Assembly: GCF_001949145.1 (NCBI RefSeq)
Contig: NW_019091387.1
Span: 1,648,276 to 1,712,275 of the forward strand
DNA: 64,000 bases
From: Acanthaster planci
Lineage: Eukaryota > Echinodermata > Asteroidea > Valvatida > Acanthasteridae
Direction of reading: 5' to 3'
Part shown: one piece after another, positions 51,250-60,643 of the stretch
How the letters are laid out: every line of letters starts with the position of its first letter
Numbering within the stretch: the stretch's first letter is position 1
Notes under the pieces: model-generated
The model's database searches: none
Told to the model about the DNA's origin: nothing
The model's input: only the letters and a program-made list of their open reading frames with translations
Made by a program: the position numbers and the translations under genes

Positions 51250-53151
51250 GTAAGTTTTACTCCTTGATAATAGCTACCCATATTATTATAAGTTTTCGGG
51301 AACTCAGGGTTGCGTAGTTTTGGGGGGATAGGTTTTTTTTTTTGGTGGGAAAAAGTGTGTTTTGTTTTTGGTTTTGTTGTCCCCCCCCCGTTCACCTTTG
51401 CGGCCCGTATTCGATTCTCGGCTTGCCCCACACGTGGATTGGTTTTTCAGTCTCTACCTGATCATGGGGTTTTACTCAGAATATTTTTCTGGGGGTTTTC
51501 CTCCCACCACTAATCCTTTAACTTAGTCTCATCGTGGAGATGTTCTATGTTCTCATTGTTTCCTTTCTACACGTTTCTTCATGCAGGCTTACGAGCTTTG
51601 GTGCCTTTGGGCGATTTTGAGTAATTTTGGTTTCATTGCCAGACATGATTAACTCAGCATTAATAGTTGTTTGCAAGAATTGCCGCCGTATCAGCAGATT
51701 CTCAGCAGATTCGCAGCTTGTAACCGAATTATCTATTCAGAGTGCGGAACATGAATTTGTCTAATGACCAGATTCAGTCAAGTATGTTCCTTCATCTCTT
51801 AGGAATTTTCCATGCTGAATGTTACGTGTACGAAAGATCAAAGTGCATGCGCAGAATGTTTCACAGTGCGGGCCAATGGACTAATGTGCCTGTGTGAGTA
51901 TACACGTTAAGTTCATTTCTGATAAACTTTCTACTGCTCACATTTCAGAATGTAGCCTACCATTGTACTTTCCTTGTCTAAAAAAGTAAATGCAGTCAGT
52001 GAACGTAGGTTATCATCATTTTTATCTTTAAAGATGTGATGGAATTCACAAAGGACCCGCACAGCTACAAGCTGTCTGCAATGGATGGAATCAGTGAGTG
52101 GGACTTTGAATTCCTACAAGGTAGGCTGGGACAACCCAACAGTGAATATACTGGATGAGACCGATAGACCAGCAGAAGCCCGATAAGCAACATCCTCACG
52201 AACATACAAGTCACTCATTCCATAAAATCCAAGAATGTGGCAATTAACAACAGTTAGGGGAGTAAATGAATATAAGTGGGGGATTTTACATAGGACTGCT
52301 CCGTTGCGTTGTATAATTTTTGGAAGAATGGTTTTTAACTGAACTGAAACCACCCCAAGAAACACTCGAGTGTTTTTCCTGTAATACTTTAGCGAAGACT
52401 CCTGTAGATAGGTAAGAAATAATTTCATTAATTGGTACGATATTTCACTTCCAGATCATGCAGTTTTTAGGTTCTATAAATTGATATGCTGGTACATACA
52501 AAGACCCCTTTTGGGCGTGATTTTTAAGAAGTAAATGAACGAAAAATAATTTCAAACACTGAAATTTGTGCACATTAATTTTTCCTACCCAAGGATTCCG
52601 AAAGAGCGCCATCAGGGAGTACACTTTCAGGCTAATTGTCGGTACCATACCGATAAATGCGCTTGAAGCAACAGTTTGTCCAAGAAAAGCATTCATCTGG
52701 CGTATATTTCTTTAAACAGTTTTAGTACTGTTTGCATTGTTGCCTATTATTAAAGTGATGCTTCCTACAAGTTCCAAATCTTATATTTAAACACAACCTT
52801 AATACATTTGGGACACCACATTGTCAAGGTGTTCACAAAATATTCGTGACATACTTCATTCACTGTAATGCAATCTTTGCATAGCTTAGATAGGTCTGAC
52901 GAAGTTCTTTTTGTCTCCCGTATCAATTCGCAGATGATTCGTCAGGGCAAGTCCGTTTCTGCACTCAACTGCAAAATTCTTTTGACAAAGGAGTAAATGC
53001 AGATTGGAGAGATACCCTCTGCTTGGACAACGATTTCTCGGAGGTTACTGTGCCAAAAGAATGTGGCAGTCCCCTGATAACACTGACCATCGACAGTCAT
53101 ATGGGCAATGGCCGTGTAATGGGTGGTCAGTATCTCTACTGCAGTCCCTAA
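51151..53151 (+). CDS. Predicted secreted eight-cysteine protein, four exons
   Basis: The exons are 51151-51249, 51803-51893, 52034-52120 and 52934-53151, totalling 495 bases, or 164 residues and TAA. All donors are good (GTAAGT, GTGAGT, GTAGGC), all acceptors end in AG and phases match throughout. Residues 1-19 form a typical signal peptide: a hydrophobic core V-H-F-L-L-A-I-M-L, then Y-R-G-V-N-C. The mature part has eight cysteines (42, 49, 52, 62, 102, 122, 136, 162), including a C-x6-C-x2-C cluster, one N-glycosylation sequon (N39-V-T) and no second membrane segment. That suggests an extracellular protein with up to four disulfides. I recognise no family. The exon-4 frame stays open for 72 codons to TAA. 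The gene is unrelated to its neighbours and lies next to transposon debris, but the intact splicing and signal peptide argue against a pseudogene. Expression is unproven. Confidence 0.72.
51300..51525. repeat. Possible SINE-like or dispersed repeat in intron 1 of the secreted-protein gene
   Basis: A stretch with CGTATTCGATTCTCGG (resembling a tRNA B box) is followed by C-rich, GGTTTTCCTCCCACC-type text of the sort seen in dispersed invertebrate repeats. No A box or tail was recognised and there is one copy in this window, so the call is weak. Confidence 0.3.
51803..51893 (+). CDS. Secreted-protein gene exon 2: N-terminal cysteine cluster
   Basis: After TCTCTTAG and before GTGAGT. It encodes N-V-T-C-T-K-D-Q-S-A-C-A-E-C and ends L-M-C-L plus one base, carrying cysteines 42, 49, 52 and 62. 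Confidence 0.7.
52034..52120 (+). CDS. Secreted-protein gene exon 3
   Basis: After TCTTTAAAG and before GTAGGC. It encodes V-M-E-F-T-K-D-P-H-S-Y-K-L-S-A-M-D-G and then an acidic/aromatic stretch. A second donor, TCA|GTGAGT after 52093, is in the same phase and would drop nine codons. Confidence 0.68.
52121..52933 (+). other. Intron 3 of the secreted-protein gene
   Basis: No gene or repeat is supported in these 813 bases. Confidence 0.6.
52934..53151 (+). CDS. Secreted-protein gene exon 4 and stop
   Basis: After CAATTCGCAG. The split codon G+AT gives Asp. It reads on for 72 codons including the stop, with cysteines 102, 122, 136 and 162, ending Y-L-Y-C-S-P and TAA at 53149-53151. Confidence 0.72.
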
Positions 53152-53588
53152 TGGAATTATCGCGTAGCCATTTCAATGCATGACGCAACGGTGCGTAGCA
53201 TTATGTAGGCCTATAGGCTTCAAAAAGCTGTATGAAAAAGGATTTGAAAATGCAAACTCTTAAAAAGCTTCTTCTGGTCCTGTTGAATTCCATTTCGGTC
53301 ACTCTTTGTTGTTGCCATGCATGCTGTACGTATCTCTGGGCCTTCCTCTATTTAATATCAGTCAGATTTCCACATTTTATGAGCAAGAAATCTAACGTTT
53401 CTAGGTCAGATATTCAAGAGTTAAAGAGCTTTTTTACCATAATGATTGAAATTGTGATGTACGAACTACTTGTATTCATATGACTTTCTTTTGAGAGATT
53501 CTTGACTTGGTATTACAGCCATTAAACCACGGACGTATATTTGAAAAAATGGACTTGCAACGCCTTTGTATGAAAGAGAAGCCAACCA
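53152..53588. other. 3' flank of the secreted-protein gene
   Basis: AT-rich. An ATTAAA hexamer at 53521-53526 is the only candidate polyadenylation signal I see before the first mobile-element remnant. Confidence 0.4.
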
Positions 53589-53707
53589 GCGGCCATTTTA
53601 CCGAGCCGAATACAAAAGCGTGGGTTGGCTCCCTTCAATTGACGTCAGGAAGAACAAAGGCGGGCATTGTCAGGAAAGCTTTGTATTAAGCTCGGTAAAA
53701 TGACCGC
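53589..53707. mobile_element. Short fold-back element
   Basis: Ends GCGGCCATTTTACCGAGC (53589-53606) and GCTCGGTAAAATGACCGC (53690-53707) are reverse complements with one mismatch. Inner blocks AATACAAAAGC and GCTTTGTATT also pair. Confidence 0.7.
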
Positions 53708-53753
53708 GGGTGGATTCAATGATTCTTTATATCAAGGGCATTGCGAGTCCAGA

Positions 53754-53783
53754 TTTTATTATACACGTCCGTGTATAATAAAA
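53754..53783. repeat. Perfect palindrome, 14-base arms
   Basis: TTTTATTATACACG, two bases (TC), then its exact reverse complement. Confidence 0.85.
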
Positions 53784-54027
53784 AAGACAAACGACCAGGC
53801 TTAAAGCCTGGCTTAAAGCCTGGGCGTTTGTAACGCAGACTGAAATTGAAACAAAAATGGCGTCCGAAATTCCGTGATTTTTGCGGGAAATGTGCTTTAG
53901 GTTGCCAAACGTCTACTCCAATTGTATGCATTTCATTGACGGTCAGCTATTTAGTTGATCGTAAGGGTGTAATATTTAAGCACTAAGGAGAAAATTGGCA
54001 AGTGGAACTAAGCGACAGGGACAGTGC

Positions 54028-54090
54028 ACGCCGGTCATGCTTGTCTTGGGCCAAGACGGAAGAACTGCGATCAGACTCGATCGAGCACAT
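54028..54090 (+). repeat. Dispersed repeat, copy A
   Basis: Contains GTCTTGGGCCAAGAC. The stretch matches, in reverse complement, 54886-54955, including CTCGAT-GAGTC and GTTCT-CCGTCTTGG blocks. Confidence 0.6.
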
Positions 54091-54210
54091 GCCACGGCGG
54101 CGCGCGCCGATTTCTGCTGCGCCTTCTCGTGAATTAATTTCACCAATCGAGCCGTCGATTGGTGAAATTAAATCACGAGGGGGCGCAATAGAAATCGGCT
54201 TACGCGGCAT
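54089..54210. mobile_element. Fold-back element with open reading on both strands
   Basis: Imperfect arms of about 58 bases meet at a GCCG spacer (54151-54154). Nearest the centre, AATTTCACCAATCGA pairs exactly with TCGATTGGTGAAATT. Because of the symmetry, both strands read as near-identical short peptides, which is a by-product, not a gene. Confidence 0.8.
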
Positions 54211-54426
54211 AATATGGGGGTAATCATGTGGTGGGATGGCTCTGTAGAGGTGCTGGTCACCTGTTCCATATTGCCATTCACTGGCTTTTTTTGGATTTTT
54301 TTTCTACCCGTCATCTGATTGTTGTGTCATGTCAAATGTTTTATGTATATGTTTTTAATGTATTAATTTTTTGGTCTTGTTTTACAAAAGCCAGTGGAAA
54401 GTATAATAAAATAAAAAAAAAATAAA

Positions 54427-54887
54427 ATACAGTCCACTGGTTCAGGCCTCATTGAAAACAGTGTAAAATCACCATTGTTCAGAGTTCAATAACATTCAAG
54501 CCAACATCCCTGGGGTGGCTCACACAAAAATGTAATTATTATTTGGTATTCAATCTTTCAGTTTCTTTTCAATTTTCGGGGGGTTAACCTATTACATTTT
54601 TAATTATTCACCCAAAGCAAAACCAACCCTGGCCCCAAAAGTCGAAGTTCCAAAGTCAGCACACAGACTTCCTCGGGCCTTTGGGAACATTTTTCAACAG
54701 TATTTTTATATCCCTTCTGCTCTCAGATGGAACCCCAAAGAACCCGGGACTTGATCCTGGCAAATATTACGCAATCTCACCATTTTGGGGCTCAAACAAT
54801 CCCTTTTTCAAAAGATACTGTGGAAGCACTTTTAATGCTAATGAGCTTGGTGGAAATTATTGCTTGAATTTGTGGGCTGCACCCATA
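54427..54887. mobile_element. MITE family copy 1
   Basis: Aligns along its length with 60030-60402: CATTGAAAACAGTGTAAAATC near the left end, then TTTCTGCTCTCA, CTTTTTCAAAAGATACTGTGG and TTTTAATGCTAATGAGCT near the right end. It has terminal CAGTCCACT / GGGTGCAG-type inverted ends, worn in this copy. It is preceded by an A-rich run (54404-54427). Confidence 0.75.
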
Positions 54888-54955
54888 TGCTCGATAGAGT
54901 CCGCTATCGAGTTCTGCCGTCTTGGCCCAAGACTATGGTCATGCCAGCATGCATT
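54886..54955 (-). repeat. Dispersed repeat, copy B (inverted)
   Basis: Contains GTCTTGGCCCAAGAC and the small palindrome CTCGATA...TATCGAG. It is the inverted partner of 54028-54090. Confidence 0.6.
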
Positions 54956-55138
54956 TGTGTATGGCCATAGTCATGGGGATATCACGGCTACACTTGACGC
55001 AGACAGTCGGCAAAGTAGACTTGCCTCGAGTCGGGATCTCTATGGAATTCCATATCTGCCGTCGCCCGTCGTGCGTCGCCTTTTGCTTTTTGTTGTGTCC
55101 CAATTCTGCCATTCACCAGTTCCACACATGCCATTTTC

Positions 55139-55210
55139 CGTCGCCCGTCGTGCGTCGCCCGTCGTGTGTCGTGCGTCGCCCGTCGTGCGTCGTCCGTCGT
55201 GCGTCGCCCA
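55139..55210. repeat. GTCGCCCGTCGTGC minisatellite
   Basis: Irregular tandem copies of a CGTCGCCCGTCGTG-like unit, with a short outlying copy at 55061-55080. It makes several overlapping open frames rich in Arg, Pro, Ser and Val that are not genes. Confidence 0.85.
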
Positions 55211-55528
55211 TCAAATGGGTAGCATAGGACCTGCAAAGGCCGGGGTTTAACAAATGACACAGTCTAATTCTAATTATTTTGCATACAGTAAAAATGTGCC
55301 GACTTCTTTTCATCAAATTCTATAATGTAATCTGCCAACCGATACAGATATTCCATTTTGTCCTCTCAATTTCACCTTGAAATCAAGAAATACTAGACGT
55401 GTTGTGGATAACAAACTGTTTATTAAATGTATTGTGACGGGGCAATTACCACTTGGTTTAAGTTTCAGAAAATGTGACGTGTTAGTTTTTGTGGGTGTGT
55501 ATGAAGTATACATTTACAGCCTGACACT

Positions 55529-56383
55529 ATTCGTTTTAACGAATTTCTAATTCGTAATAACGAATTATTAATTCGAAATAACGAATAAGCAATTCGTAAT
55601 AACGAATTACTAAATCGTAATAAAGAATTACGTGCTGATCCACATAGCCCCTAGATGGCGCCCTTTATTTGTCCACATCAAACGCGTGCTAGGCGCCCGT
55701 GGCCATGGGAATCACAGAGATATATTCGATTAGGGGTGCACCAACACAAACAGGCCTTAATTCCGTCGAGCTCGTTAATATAGGTTATACACTCAACATA
55801 TTCTTTATTGGAGAGTTCTGAGAACCATGGGATTGGGGAATTGAAGAAAAATGGCATTGAACCTCTGGCCTGGACCCAGAGCTCCACTTCTGAGCAATTT
55901 GGATGTAATTGGGTCCGAAAGTGGCATTATTTAGCTGTTTTGCAGAGGGATGCATTTTCAAAAAGGCTGCTTTTCCGGACAGTGAAATTTCTTCATGTTA
56001 GGGGTGGTCTGCTTTGGGTGAGAATTTCTCAAAATTCATCGGTCAACCCACTAAAAATTGAAAGGAAAATGTCAAACAGGAGGACATGTCAAACATCATT
56101 TTGCTGTTCAGCTTGGACACCTGTGAGAGTTGTAAGTATTTTCAAAATAATTTTGAAATAAGACGTTTTATCATTGGTGTCTCTGGAAATTTATTGTTAG
56201 GGGTGCACCTTAGACGTATGAAGCATGCATGCCTCGAATCACATAAGAGTTAATGCAAACCAGCGCCATCTGGAGGCTGAAGTAATTCGTTATTTCGAAT
56301 TAGTAATTCGTTATTACGAATTGGTAATTCGTTATTACGAATAGTAATTCGTTAAAACAAATTCGTTATTTGTTATTTCGAAT
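55529..56383. mobile_element. DNA element with modular terminal inverted repeats
   Basis: The left end (about 55529-55629) carries tandem units close to AATTCGTAATAACGAATT; the right end (about 56281-56383) carries the reverse-complement units AATTCGTTATTACGAATT. Just inside both lies a matching block, CTAGATGGCGCC on the left and its counterpart CCAGATGGCGCTG on the other strand at the right. The interior of about 620 bases has one open frame (55808-56161) without recognisable domains. The superfamily is unknown. Confidence 0.72.
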
Positions 56384-57502
56384 TTTTATACTTCATTGGC
56401 ACGATTGGGCTTTCATAGGTAGGCGTTTTTGTTTTGCTTTGTTTAAATAGACAACTATCTGGGATACTATGGCCTTTCCTGTGGGAAAATGGTTCTACTA
56501 ACATCTTTAGAGAAGACGACTCCTCGAGCCTTGTGGGAGGTTTCCTTGTTGAAATGTTTAATTTTATTTCTCTTTGAAAATAAAATAATCCTCAGGAATC
56601 TTAAGAGGAATGTAGTCCGTTGGTTTTGTTGGTTGAGGAGGAAAGACCACAATTTGGGATTTGGAAATTGAAATAAAGGAAAGAGAGTTCATAAACACAG
56701 CTCTTTGAGGTGCGACTGTCTTTATATCTTCAAGAATCATCCAGAAGTGCCCCCCCCCAAACTTTGCACAAAGTTTTCCCTGGACTGCACTCTTGAAATT
56801 TACGCTTTCTACTTCACTCTATTTCAAGCAGGTTCTCGTCGACCCGTCCTTTACAAAGACACCGCGTTTGTAAACATGCATATCGGCTCTTGTACGGAGC
56901 CACGAAAGGGACATTGGGTGACGCCTCATTGTACCATTAAACAGGAAAAGCTGAATTTTTCTTTCCTATTTTTGGCATATGGGTCATAACAATATCACAG
57001 CAACTATAACACATGCTATGCTTCCACTTGGAGAGACTAAAATGACGCAAAAATCTGAAAAACGTGAAAATTGAGCCCCTTCCATTGCTGATGGTTGCTC
57101 ATACAGTCTGCTGACGGTGTCGTACTTCCTCCTCCAACCTTATATAAGGGCTTGGTAACACTGTATTATCGCAGTGGTGTAAAATCGTGCAAGCGGGGGG
57201 GGGGGGTAGGGTGAGGGTAATATAGGCTATGGGGGGAAAGAAGGGACCTCCAATCTGATCCATTTATGGGAATTGGAAAGCACTGTCGCTCTACAAACGA
57301 TGCTGGCATTTTTGTTTGGAGGGTTAAGGGTTTTTCACCGATGATAACACTGACAGTCAGTCAAAAAGGTCGCTATTTTGCTTCCCTGCAATCGAAATCG
57401 TGATAAGCTACTGGATATGAGTGATCGAACATTTTCAAACTGCCCAATAGCGCATCTTGAGCATATTTGCGAGCCTAAGCTAACATACGGTGGCTCACAA
57501 CT
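56384..57502. other. Intergenic, no supported feature
   Basis: Short open frames here have no recognisable domain or splice support. A G-run lies at about 57198-57206. Confidence 0.5.
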
Positions 57503-57562
57503 GTCACGGCAAAAGCAAAAGGGTCACGGCAAAAGCAAAATGGTCACGGCAAAAGCAAAAGG
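57503..57562. repeat. 20-base tandem repeat, three copies
   Basis: GTCACGGCAAAAGCAAAAGG repeated three times, the second copy with one change near its end. Confidence 0.92.
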
Positions 57563-57747
57563 GCCATGTCGCACGCGTACGTACATGGACCGTCGTTTCC
57601 ATACACTCTGAACTGAGATTCTAGCTGTGCAGCATGCATGTGCAGATGTGTGAGACGCAGTGAACCATGGGATATTATTAAGTGTAGTGGTCAGCACACC
57701 GGTAAAGTTTATTATTATTGCATGAACACCATGCATAATAATAAACC

Positions 57748-58795
57748 ATGTTTTGCAGCACCTGCCGACACGGCAGAAATACGGGCAACTTCTGCTCCCA
57801 TTGTGGACAGGGTTAGCTATTCGTCATCTTCGATTGTTGTGCTTGATATGTATAGGCTATAAATGATTTGCTTTATTCAAACTAGAACTCTTTCTTTCCA
57901 ATATCATAGGAGCTGGGAGAGGGTGCAAACCACGCACGGAGAGAGTTCAACGCATGTACACAGACATCACCCAGTGCACAAATCCTATGACTGCATTCGT
58001 GGTCTGAGTGTTCTTAATGCTTTGTTAGAAAATGCTCCGAACTTACATTTTGGGACATGTTATTGCTTCCGATAGATGACACACCAAACCATTTGCTTAA
58101 CTAACTTCTGGCTAATTGTGTTTCTGAGTTTGCCCATGTCCCCCTGTTGTGGTGGTTTTGCTCCAGCTGTGTTTCGTTTGTATCTATCAGTCTCTTATCT
58201 TTGTGGGTTTTAAAAAGATTGTTATAAATTACAGTGGCTTAATCTTAAACGTACATGTTTTTCGTGGTTGGTTTAGCTAAATAGCGTGTTTGAACTTTCT
58301 TAACGTTTTTACTGGTTAAGTTATTTTTTAATTGCCCATTGTTTTTAAAGTAGCTTTTAGCCCAATTTTGTTTATTTGCTCTCAATAGGCTATGTGATCT
58401 ACTCGAAGCGTCCTGAGCATTGATTTTTGGCGGACTTGACAAAAAATATCATTATTGCTATTACTATAGGGAAAAAGTTGGGTTGCCCGTATGTTGGACT
58501 CCCCAATACTTCTTGTTTTATTATAAAAAAAAGTGTTACCATGACCAATTGCCCAATTAAGCATGATATATTTACTCCACAGAATTTCAAGAAGGTGCAT
58601 CAGACTCGGATGCAGAAAGTGAAGTGGGGTTTTATGAAGAAGCTGTGATTAAATATTATTTCTCTAGAGGTTTTGAATATCAATAAATCCTCCAATTACT
58701 TCACAAGAATTTTATCCACTGTATCAACTACAGAACACTTTTAAGAAGACTAAAGCAATACGGACTTTGTAGAAGGAACCCCGGTGCTCACTAAC
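57748..58795 (+). pseudogene. Integrase-related element fragment: zinc ribbon plus helix-turn-helix
   Basis: Two pieces join in phase. Exon 57748-57811 starts at ATG and reads M-F-C-S-T-C-R-H-G-R, then N-F-C-S-H-C-G-Q, a C-x2-C...C-x2-C zinc ribbon. After GTTAGC and a TCCACAG acceptor, 58583 onward gives an acidic S-D-S-D-A-E-S-E tract, Y-F-S-R-G-F-E-Y-Q, a TAA at 58684-58686, then in the same frame I-L-Q-L-L-H-K-N-F-I-H-C-I-N-Y-R-T-L and L-R-R-L-K-Q-Y-G-L-C-R-R-N-P. The second part looks like the N-terminal helix-turn-helix of integrase-core genes scattered through marine animal genomes. No integrase core follows. The in-frame stop and missing core suggest a dead fragment; the family name is inference from memory. 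Confidence 0.5.
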
Positions 58796-60029
58796 ACCAC
58801 TAATGGGCAAATTTCAGTATATACCTACATGAGCGCTGCATATGTCTTGTAAAATGGTTCATGTTTATTTTTCCATTAACCACGTTCTGAGGGAGGGCAA
58901 TTCTCGAAAAATGATAACATCTTGTGCCCTTATTTTATTTTTGTCCATTGACTGATTTGAGCATGGATTAAGGATACCCGTTGTAGTTTTACGGTCGATT
59001 TTACGGTTAATACGGTCGATTACAAGAAGATAATTTAATTTGCTCCTATACTTCCCTAAGCCACGTGCATGGCAAAAACTACATGTATCTCCAAAACATA
59101 CGGTCGATTCACATTTGTGCCCCATCCAAGAGTTTGCAATGTGTTGACCAATCACAGTGCGCGACCCCTTCCAACGCGCACTGTAGTATTGTGAATTGTC
59201 TGTATTGATTTCCTTCGTTCAAAACAGTTGTGTGCAACCAATGGTCCGTGGCGCAACACACCACATTTTACGTGGAGAAACTCTCCACAGCTTGATACTT
59301 CAGGAGTTTCCTGAAGTTTGAGAAACGAAATAATAATATTGTCCAAAGACATCAGGGAAGGATCCAATATTGTATTATTCTTTTTTTGTTGGGTGTTTTG
59401 TGAAATGTTGTTCATGGGAGGGGGATTATGTAGTTGTTGCCGTTGGTGAAGCCATTTAATCCCTCTGTGTTGTCCCCGGTCTTAAAATAAGAGGACTATA
59501 CAAGGTTATACTTTATTTAGGGGGTCTTCCAAGCTTTAGACGTAGCCCCCCTCCCAAAACGGCAGTGAGCCGGGGGGGGGTTCAGGCCTGCACATTTATA
59601 AGCACCTGCGCATCAGTATCAAGGGCTTTGGCAAATTTTGACAGGTCCAGGGGAATGGGGCCACGCCCCAAATGTATTAATGGAAGTACAATGAGAGAAA
59701 AACATTGTGGGGAACTGCTTTATTTCCCCTACCCTCTTGATTACGTTTAAAAATTTGTAAATTTAGCTTCACCTATCAAAAAGACCATAAAAGGTTCCAG
59801 ATCCGGGGGGGGGTATGCAAGATGTAACTGAAGGGTGCCGCGATAAATTTTCAGACATTTTCATAAAACCTAGCAGTTTCATCCACTTTAGTTTGTCTTT
59901 TCTTTACCTGTCGGGGTGTTTGTTTATTTGTTTTTCTTTTCTTAATTTTAAGCCCTTTAATTTAAAACGGTACAGTTTTAAGGAGAAAGGGCAAACGCGG
60001 TGTGGTATGGTGTCCACACCATAGAGATC
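58796..60029. other. Intergenic, no supported gene
   Basis: Holds short open frames and G-runs (59573-59581, 59806-59813) only. Confidence 0.5.
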
Positions 60030-60402
60030 ATAGGGGTCCAGTCCACTAATTCAAGCCCCATTGAAAACAGTGTAAAATCAGCACCGTTCNNNNNNNNNNN
60101 NNNNNNNNNNNNNNNNNNNNNNNNNNNNNNNNNNNNNNNNNNNNNNNNNNNNNNNNNNNNNNNNNNNNNNNNNNNNNNNNNNNNNNNNNNNNNNNNNNNN
60201 NNNNNNNNNNNNNNGTTTTTAGCGTTTCTGCTCTCATATGAAAGCTCAAAGACCCAGGGAGTTGATCCCGGCAACGATTTACACAATCTCGTCACTTTGG
60301 GGGCCAAACAATCTCCTTTTTCAAAAGATACTGTGGGGGTGCACTTTTAATGCTAATGAGCTGGCCAGAAATTCTCACTTGAATTAGTGGTCTGCACCCA
60401 TA
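60030..60402. mobile_element. MITE family copy 2, interrupted by a gap
   Basis: The left end ATAGGGGTCCAGTCCACTAA and the right end, on the other strand, TATGGGTGCAGACCACTAA form a terminal inverted repeat of about 25 bases. The inside matches 54427-54887. Bases 60090-60214 are N. It ends about 235 bases before the kinesin start codon. Confidence 0.78.
60090..60214. other. Assembly gap (125 N)
   Basis: Undetermined bases within a MITE copy. Confidence 0.99.
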
Positions 60403-60637
60403 GTGATATCGGTCCACACACAAGTCTCGCGGGCTTCTTGTTATTTTGTCGTAAGAGGTCGCTGTTCACATACATTCTTCGGGTTAACGTTATCACCGGC
60501 CCGAACTCTTCATGTCTGTTAATGTCTAGTCTGTTTGGTGTGGCGAGCGCTCACAAAAATACAAACAAGTAATTCCATGTTTTATGTTTCCCGAGCTACC
60601 TGCCCTACTCTGACTCTGGGAATCAATCAAGTACATC
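60403..60637 (+). promoter_or_regulatory. KIF3A: Presumed promoter and 5' UTR of KIF3A-like gene
   Basis: This interval between the MITE end and the start codon must hold the proximal promoter if the Met-Pro exon is right. It is less AT-rich than its surroundings. I could not find a TATA box or a clear RFX X-box. Confidence 0.4.
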
Positions 60638-60643
60638 ATGCCG
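60638..60643 (+). CDS. KIF3A: KIF3A-like exon 1, two codons
   Basis: ATG CCG directly followed by GTAAGT. Met-Pro is the start of vertebrate KIF3A and phase 0 matches exon 2. It is chosen on this agreement; an alternative start exon elsewhere in the intron is possible. Confidence 0.65.

Noticed and set aside
51405-51425. tRNA gene suggested by a B-box-like CGATTC motif
   Set aside because: No A box, no cloverleaf arms at the right spacing; at most a tRNA-derived repeat.
54681-55250. Open frame of 189 codons on the + strand
   Set aside because: It runs through the MITE copy, a dispersed repeat and the GTCGCC minisatellite. The repeats keep it open; no domain or splice support.
55808-56161. 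117-codon open frame inside the modular-end transposon
   Set aside because: No recognisable transposase motif and ordinary non-coding composition; kept only as part of the element.
57503-57562. CRISPR-like array
   Set aside because: The 20-base units are head to tail with no spacers; a simple tandem repeat in a eukaryotic genome.
60000-60350. Open frames across the second N block
   Set aside because: Same artefact, inside a MITE.
60403-60637. RFX X-box expected for a ciliary kinesin promoter
   Set aside because: No sequence fits the consensus closely enough; GTTATCACC at about 60490 is too poor a match.
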